From contig PAQB01000011.1 in the NCBI GenBank assembly GCA_002709185.1, positions 1 through 18,991 on the forward strand: a stretch of 18,991 nt of DNA, in the 5' to 3' direction. The notes below the pieces were generated by a model. That model was given only the letters and a program-made list of their open reading frames with translations. It did no database searches and was not told the DNA's origin. Positions within the stretch are counted from its first letter, which is position 1; every line of letters begins with the position of its first letter. This stretch comes from Flavobacteriaceae bacterium (GTDB taxonomy: Bacteria; Bacteroidota; Bacteroidia; Flavobacteriales; Flavobacteriaceae). Shown one piece after another: positions 14,701 to 18,991 of this stretch. The position numbers and the translations under genes are program-made.

Positions 14701-16383
14701 ATGAAAACAATATGTTCAATTAAATTTAAAAATATTTTAGTATCAATTTCTTTCTTTTTACTGCTTTTAAATTGTGGTGGCAGTGATGACACTTCACCCC
14801 CCGCTGCTTCTATAAGTGTCAGTAATAATACCATGGTATTTGAAGAAGTGGCCGAATTGAATCACTCAGAATCTCAAATTTTAAATATTCAAGTTGATAA
14901 TTTAGCTGCTGCTGTTCAAATTGAAGCCTCTCCAAATTTTGAAATTTCTTTGGATGACACCAATTTTACAAGTGAGTTGAACATATCAAATTTTGAGTCT
15001 TTGGATTTGTTTGTGAGATTTTCTCCTCAAATTGCTGCTTTGGGTGCAATATCTGGAACTTTGACAATTCAAAGCACAGAAACTACAGATTTAGTGGTTG
15101 CACTAAGTGGGATTGGTTTTAGCACTGCTCCCTCCATAACCACAAGTCCTTCCAGTTTGATTTTTCAGGACGATGTAGTAGTCGGATCTACATCAATTTC
15201 TGAACAAATTATTGTAACAGGACAAAATTTGACAGATGTTATAGACATCACTATCACTGGCCCTTTTAAAATATCCTTGGATGCTTTAGTTTATACCAGC
15301 AGTTTAGAAATTCCTTCAGCGTCTGCCAACGGAAATACTACGATACATATTCAATTTACCCCTCAAGAGATTGGCAATAGTTCAGGGGTCATCACTTTAC
15401 AAAGTAATGATGCTACAAATTTAGAGGTTGCAATTTTAGGAACTGGAACACCTATGGTACATAGTTACACAACTTTTAACCAACAAGCCTTAGGTTTTGG
15501 CGGGGTCTTTAACCAGTCAAATACCCAAGTCTTTGCCTTACATCAAGACATTAGCAACATAGCGCAAATTAAAATGTTTCTTCAAATTGATTGCCCTACA
15601 ACAGGCTGTGACGACTGGGATCGATTTGCTAACATTAAGGTGAAAGATGATGCATCAGACAGTTGGTTTGAAATTGGACGCTATATAACCCCTTATTGGG
15701 TGGGGACCCAACAATTAGATCGTGGTTTGGAATTCGATGTAACCGATTTTAAAGCCTTGCTTAGTGGCCCTACAGAATTACGTATTTACATCGAAAACTG
15801 GACTGCTAAAGCCGATTTAATCACACTTGAATTTGACTATATTGAAGGCACACCTGATTACCCTTATTATGCAGTATCGGAAGTGTTAGGATTTCATGCA
15901 AATTCCATTGACGGCGTACCCTATGGCGTTAACCACAGCGAAGATTTAGACAAAACCATTCAAATTCCAAACAATGCTGAAAGTGCACATTTAAGAACCC
16001 TTATTTCTGGATGGGGCCATGCCACACCAACAGATGCAAATGGAAGACCTTGCGCCGAATGGTGCTATAGAACGCATGCTATTAAGATCAATGGCGCAGA
16101 CACATTTCAACACTATATGGGTCCCATTGGCTGTGCTTCTAATCCTGTTAGCAACCAATCTCCTGGTAATTGGACGCCTGATCGCGCAGGATGGTGTCCT
16201 GGAATGGTAGTACCAGTACGTTCTAATAATTTAGGTACAAGCTTCAACGGTACAAGTTTCACATTTGAGTACGATTTTGAGGACTGGACAAGTGATGGTC
16301 AAGGTGGGAATGCATATTATGCAACCTCTGCATATGTTGTGGTAAAAAGCAATACTGAAATTTCCAGCCCTATCGTAAATTAA
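14701..16383 (+). CDS. pngF: Peptide-N-glycosidase F homologue, surface lipoprotein with two Ig-like domains
   Basis: PNGase F cleaves the bond between Asn and the first GlcNAc of N-linked glycans, releasing whole glycans and turning Asn to Asp. Residues about 250-560 match Elizabethkingia PNGase F closely: CDDWDRFAN, GRYITPYWVGT, RGLEFDVTDFKALLSG, ISGWGHA, CAEWC, NQSPGNW and PDRAGWCPGM. The catalytic Asp60, Glu118 and Glu206 correspond to Asp307, Glu365 and Glu453. The three disulfides map to Cys298-303, 451-455 and 478-499 with identical spacings. Unlike the classic secreted enzyme, it has a lipoprotein signal (Cys25 in LLLNC) followed by GGSDD, and two repeated beta domains of HYDIN/choice-of-anchor type (about 37-138 and 145-249). 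It has no T9SS tail. It is probably tethered on the cell surface to deglycosylate external glycoproteins. A candidate promoter lies in 14556-14700 (TTTG 14642-14645), but it is weak. The stop abuts the convergent gene. Confidence 0.95.
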   Translation: MKTICSIKFKNILVSISFFLLLLNCGGSDDTSPPAASISVSNNTMVFEEVAELNHSESQILNIQVDNLAAAVQIEASPNFEISLDDTNFTSELNISNFESLDLFVRFSPQIAALGAISGTLTIQSTETTDLVVALSGIGFSTAPSITTSPSSLIFQDDVVVGSTSISEQIIVTGQNLTDVIDITITGPFKISLDALVYTSSLEIPSASANGNTTIHIQFTPQEIGNSSGVITLQSNDATNLEVAILGTGTPMVHSYTTFNQQALGFGGVFNQSNTQVFALHQDISNIAQIKMFLQIDCPTTGCDDWDRFANIKVKDDASDSWFEIGRYITPYWVGTQQLDRGLEFDVTDFKALLSGPTELRIYIENWTAKADLITLEFDYIEGTPDYPYYAVSEVLGFHANSIDGVPYGVNHSEDLDKTIQIPNNAESAHLRTLISGWGHATPTDANGRPCAEWCYRTHAIKINGADTFQHYMGPIGCASNPVSNQSPGNWTPDRAGWCPGMVVPVRSNNLGTSFNGTSFTFEYDFEDWTSDGQGGNAYYATSAYVVVKSNTEISSPIVN

Positions 16384-17034
16384 TTATTGTTTGAGTACAA
16401 TTAATCGGGCTTTATAGCCAGTAGTCAAGAGCCACTGCCCGGAATTTATAATACTGCCACTTTCGTCAATGACTTTTAGTTCGGCGGTGTTTGGACTTGA
16501 AGTCCCTTCATTTAATGCGAAGAACTCCACTGTGTTTAGCCCTTCTTTTAATTTAATATCAATGGCATAACCTGAGTTTCTAAGCGTTATATTGGGGTGA
16601 ATCGTAGCTTTATTAAGCACTAATTTAATGCGATCGCCATCTTCATATTCATGATCGCGGCAAACAATTCTAATGTATTTTGATTTTGTTTTAATATCTC
16701 CCAAATAATAGTCTTTGTTATACTTTGAGACATCTTTCTTATTTTCGTTAAATTTTTGTTTGATATCCCAACTAGGATCCACGACATCGCGTTCTGTAGT
16801 AATACCGCTTTCTTTTTTTGAAAAACCATCAATAGGAGGGATGCCCATGGTAATTTGAAAATCTTTATTGGTTAAACCTCGAATCGGGGATAATTGGAAT
16901 AGTGATGGCGAATTTTCGTCTTTTCTGGCCAATTCTTTGGCTTTGATTCGCAGCGATTCATTAATAGTTTCAGCTTGAGAGTGTCCCCAATTTAAAGCTG
17001 AAAATAACCCCATAAAAACGAACAATCGCTGCAT
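16384..17034 (-). CDS. Secreted protein of unknown function
   Basis: I do not recognise a characterised family. The start at 17034 gives MQRLFVFMGLFSALNWGHSQ, a normal Sec signal peptide. The longer in-frame start at 17091 would put 19 residues in front of it and would lie upstream of the likely promoter (-7 element 17058-17065). The mature part (about 196 aa) begins with a charged helical stretch (TINESLRIKAKELARKD), then a Pro/Ile-rich segment, a Lys-rich region, and a beta-rich C-terminal half with YIRIVCRDHEYEDGDRIKLV, ITLRNSGYAIDI and KEGLNTVEFFALNEG, ending GYKARLIVLKQ. The C-terminal half looks like a compact beta-sandwich. It reads like a conserved flavobacterial periplasmic or secreted protein. 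Its stop is immediately next to that of the PNGase F gene. Confidence 0.8.
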   Translation of the reverse strand: MQRLFVFMGLFSALNWGHSQAETINESLRIKAKELARKDENSPSLFQLSPIRGLTNKDFQITMGIPPIDGFSKKESGITTERDVVDPSWDIKQKFNENKKDVSKYNKDYYLGDIKTKSKYIRIVCRDHEYEDGDRIKLVLNKATIHPNITLRNSGYAIDIKLKEGLNTVEFFALNEGTSSPNTAELKVIDESGSIINSGQWLLTTGYKARLIVLKQ

Positions 17035-17057
17035 CAGTTTGGACTTGAATGTTGCTG

Positions 17058-17065
17058 TAAAGATA
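17058..17065 (-). promoter_or_regulatory. -7-like promoter element of the secreted-protein gene
   Basis: The minus strand reads TATCTTTA, matching TAnnTTTG except for the last base. It predicts a start near 17051 and a leader of about 17 nt to the ATG at 17034. It supports the shorter start because it lies inside the longer reading. A TTG on the minus strand lies 23 bases upstream. Confidence 0.4.
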
Positions 17066-17221
17066 TGAACTTGAAACAAAAAACATACCAAGGTTTTTAA
17101 TTCTTGTATAAATCTATAACTTGTTCAAAATTTATATCTTTATTTTTTTTTGATAAAATTTTGACGTTATCTATTGTTTAAATTGATTGATAAAACTTTT
17201 CTAATTACCATTTTCCAATAA

Positions 17222-18916
17222 ATGATTGAAACTCATAAAAAAATCATTCAAGATTTAAGACAAATTACGGGAAACAAATACCTATTGACCAAACAGTGGA
17301 ACAAACAAACTTATTCTAAGGGTTGGCGCTATGGTTCCGGTGAAGCTTTAGCCGTTGCTAGTCCTGGATCCTTGTTGGAAATATGGAAACTTCTGGAAAT
17401 CTGTGTTTTGAATGATATCATTGTTTTGATGCAAGCTGCCAACACCGGATTAACGGGTGGTTCAACGCCCTATGGAAATGATTATGACCGCCCCATTGTT
17501 ATCATCAACACCATACGCATCAAAGACATTCATTTAATTGATCATGGAAAGCAAATAATTGGTCTTGCAGGAAGTACTTTATTTGATTTAGAGAAAAAAC
17601 TCCTGCCATTAGGTCGTGAACCGCATTCCGTCATTGGTTCCACTTCCATTGGGGCTTCAATTATTGGCGGGATATGTAACAACTCTGGCGGGTCTTTGGT
17701 GCAAAGAGGCCCAGCTTATACAGAGATGGCGTTGTACGCCAAAGTCAATGCAAATGGTCATTTAGAATTGATCAACGATTTAGGCATACACTTGGGGAAG
17801 ACTCCAGAAGAAATATTAGAGAATTTACAGCTCAAAAATTACAAGGCTTCTGATGTTATCAATACAAAAAAGCGGGCTTCAGATGACGGCTATATTGATA
17901 TTGTGAGAAACATTAATTCAAATACCCCGTCAAGATTTAATTCTGACCCCAGACTCTTATATGGTGCTTCTGGCTCTGCAGGAAAAATTGCGGTCTTTGC
18001 CGTTCGACTGGATAGCTATAAAAAGCCGAGAGAAAATAAGATTTTTTATCTAGGTTCTAACGATGCCGACGTGTTTTGGCAAATAAGACGTGACATTCTT
18101 TCAAGTTTTAAAACATTGCCAACCTCAGGCGATTATTTACATAGAGATTGTTATGATGCCGCAAAAAAGTATAGCAAGGATACTTTTATTGTATTGGATA
18201 AATTAGGGACAAATTTTCTTCCAACCCTTTTTGAATTGAAACGAAGTGTTGATCTCCTTTCAAAAAAAATACCAATACTTCCATCAAATTTGTCAGATAA
18301 AATAATGCAATTTTTAGGAAAGCTTTTCCTCAATCACTTACCAAAAAAAATGGAAAACTTCAGGGATTTATACGAACACCATTGGATTGTAGAGATGTCT
18401 GACGCAGGTATTGAAGAGGCGCGAAATTATTTTACTGATTTCTTTAATGAAAATGAAGGCGATTTTTTCGAATGTTCAGAGCGAGAAGGACAAAAGGCCA
18501 TTTTACACAGGTTCACTGCTGCCAGTGCCTTTGGAAGGTATGCGGTTCTAAACGCTTCTAAAATTGGTGGTACCATGTCCATGGACATTGCATTTCCTAG
18601 AAATGAAAAAAAATGGTTTGAAACCTTACCAAAGGAAATCGATGATATGTTCGAGATGAAATTGTATTACGGGCATTTGTTTTGTCATGTTTTACATCAA
18701 AATTACATTGTAAAGAAAGGGGTCGATACCAAACACTTGAAAAAAGAATTACTTAAATATTATGATTCCCGCGGCGCAGAATACCCTGCAGAACACAATG
18801 TTGGTCACGAATATAAAGCCAAATCGACGTTATTAGCGTTCTACAAAGCATTAGATCCTACCAACAGTTTTAATCCGGGTATAGGCCAAAGCAGTAAACT
18901 TAAACATTGGAAGTGA
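17222..18916 (+). CDS. dld: Quinone-dependent D-lactate dehydrogenase Dld (FAD, membrane-associated)
   Basis: Oxidises D-lactate to pyruvate and passes electrons to the respiratory quinone pool from the inner face of the membrane. The whole protein follows E. coli Dld. The FAD-binding PCMH region carries MQAANTGLTGGSTPYGNDYD (70-89), REPHSVIGSTSIGASIIGG (132-150) and GICNNSGGSLVQRGPAYTEM (150-169). The Dld-type C-terminal domain ends with EHNVGHEYKAKSTL and DPTNSFNPGIG. The length of 564 aa compares with 571 in E. coli. The substrate D-lactate may come from methylglyoxal detoxification or from outside the cell. This is distinct from the glycolate-oxidase-like D-lactate dehydrogenases more often seen in bacteria. 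The start is the ATG at 17222. The 187-bp divergent gap upstream (17035-17221) is A+T-rich with no further gene. Confidence 0.94.
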   Translation: MIETHKKIIQDLRQITGNKYLLTKQWNKQTYSKGWRYGSGEALAVASPGSLLEIWKLLEICVLNDIIVLMQAANTGLTGGSTPYGNDYDRPIVIINTIRIKDIHLIDHGKQIIGLAGSTLFDLEKKLLPLGREPHSVIGSTSIGASIIGGICNNSGGSLVQRGPAYTEMALYAKVNANGHLELINDLGIHLGKTPEEILENLQLKNYKASDVINTKKRASDDGYIDIVRNINSNTPSRFNSDPRLLYGASGSAGKIAVFAVRLDSYKKPRENKIFYLGSNDADVFWQIRRDILSSFKTLPTSGDYLHRDCYDAAKKYSKDTFIVLDKLGTNFLPTLFELKRSVDLLSKKIPILPSNLSDKIMQFLGKLFLNHLPKKMENFRDLYEHHWIVEMSDAGIEEARNYFTDFFNENEGDFFECSEREGQKAILHRFTAASAFGRYAVLNASKIGGTMSMDIAFPRNEKKWFETLPKEIDDMFEMKLYYGHLFCHVLHQNYIVKKGVDTKHLKKELLKYYDSRGAEYPAEHNVGHEYKAKSTLLAFYKALDPTNSFNPGIGQSSKLKHWK

Positions 18917-18931
18917 TTTAATCCAATGTTT
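18902..18931 (+). terminator. Hairpin spanning the dld stop codon, possible weak terminator
   Basis: AAACATTGGA (18902-18911) and TCCAATGTTT (18922-18931) form a perfect 10-bp stem with a 10-base loop that includes the TGA stop. No clear T run follows, so termination is uncertain. It may instead affect mRNA stability. The last 60 bases of the window contain nothing else I can name. Confidence 0.4.
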
Positions 18932-18991
18932 GTGAATTTAAGGCTAATTTAAATCAATTTTTAAAGTCTAATTTTTTAATTTTGAATAAAT

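Noticed and set aside
16019..16210. 63-codon plus-strand ORF inside the PNGase F gene
   Set aside because: It is an out-of-frame shadow of the well-supported PNGase F reading frame.
16385..17091. Longer start (17091) for the minus-strand secreted protein
   Set aside because: It would bury the signal peptide behind 19 extra residues and start upstream of the likely promoter; 17034 is better.

Overview
The window reads as a chromosomal segment from a member of the Bacteroidota, most likely a marine-type Flavobacteriaceae. Evidence: A+T-rich DNA, start regions without Shine-Dalgarno sequences, TAnnTTTG-type -7 promoter elements, a type IX secretion (T9SS) C-terminal sorting domain, a lipoprotein with an acidic surface-export signal, and protein sequences of typical flavobacterial flavour. 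I see no tRNA, rRNA, CRISPR array, transposase or phage gene.

Positions 1-11482 are mostly housekeeping genes. A truncated Sua5/TsaC-type gene lies one base after uvrD/pcrA on the minus strand. A small membrane protein is coupled to recG on the plus strand. Then come acpH-like (minus), glmM (plus), an LpxL-type acyltransferase (minus), a rhomboid protease (plus), a TlpA-type thioredoxin lipoprotein (minus) and mnmE (plus). Convergent neighbours are packed end to end, with gaps or overlaps of only a few bases.

Positions 11483-14700 are the accessory and most interesting part. A degenerate LytM/M23-like exported protein that has lost its zinc histidines is followed by about 290 bp of regulatory DNA. 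That DNA holds three tandem 21-bp repeats resembling LytTR-regulator sites. They sit just upstream of a T9SS-exported surface protein, which is followed 12 bp later by an unlisted 51-codon ORF and then a strong terminator. The small ORF encodes a signal-like leader ending in AQA and a 12-residue Pro/Gly/Phe tail. Together these look like a regulated two-gene surface or secretion unit.

Positions 14701-18991 hold a clear peptide-N-glycosidase F homologue. All three catalytic acidic residues and all six disulfide cysteines are present, but it is built as a probable surface lipoprotein with two Ig-like domains in front of the enzyme. It abuts a conserved-looking secreted protein of unknown function (minus). 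The window ends with an FAD-dependent respiratory D-lactate dehydrogenase (dld).

Three genes use non-ATG starts: uvrD (TTG), the M23-like gene (GTG) and the small ORF (GTG). Family assignments rest on motifs and remembered family sequences; no database search was run.
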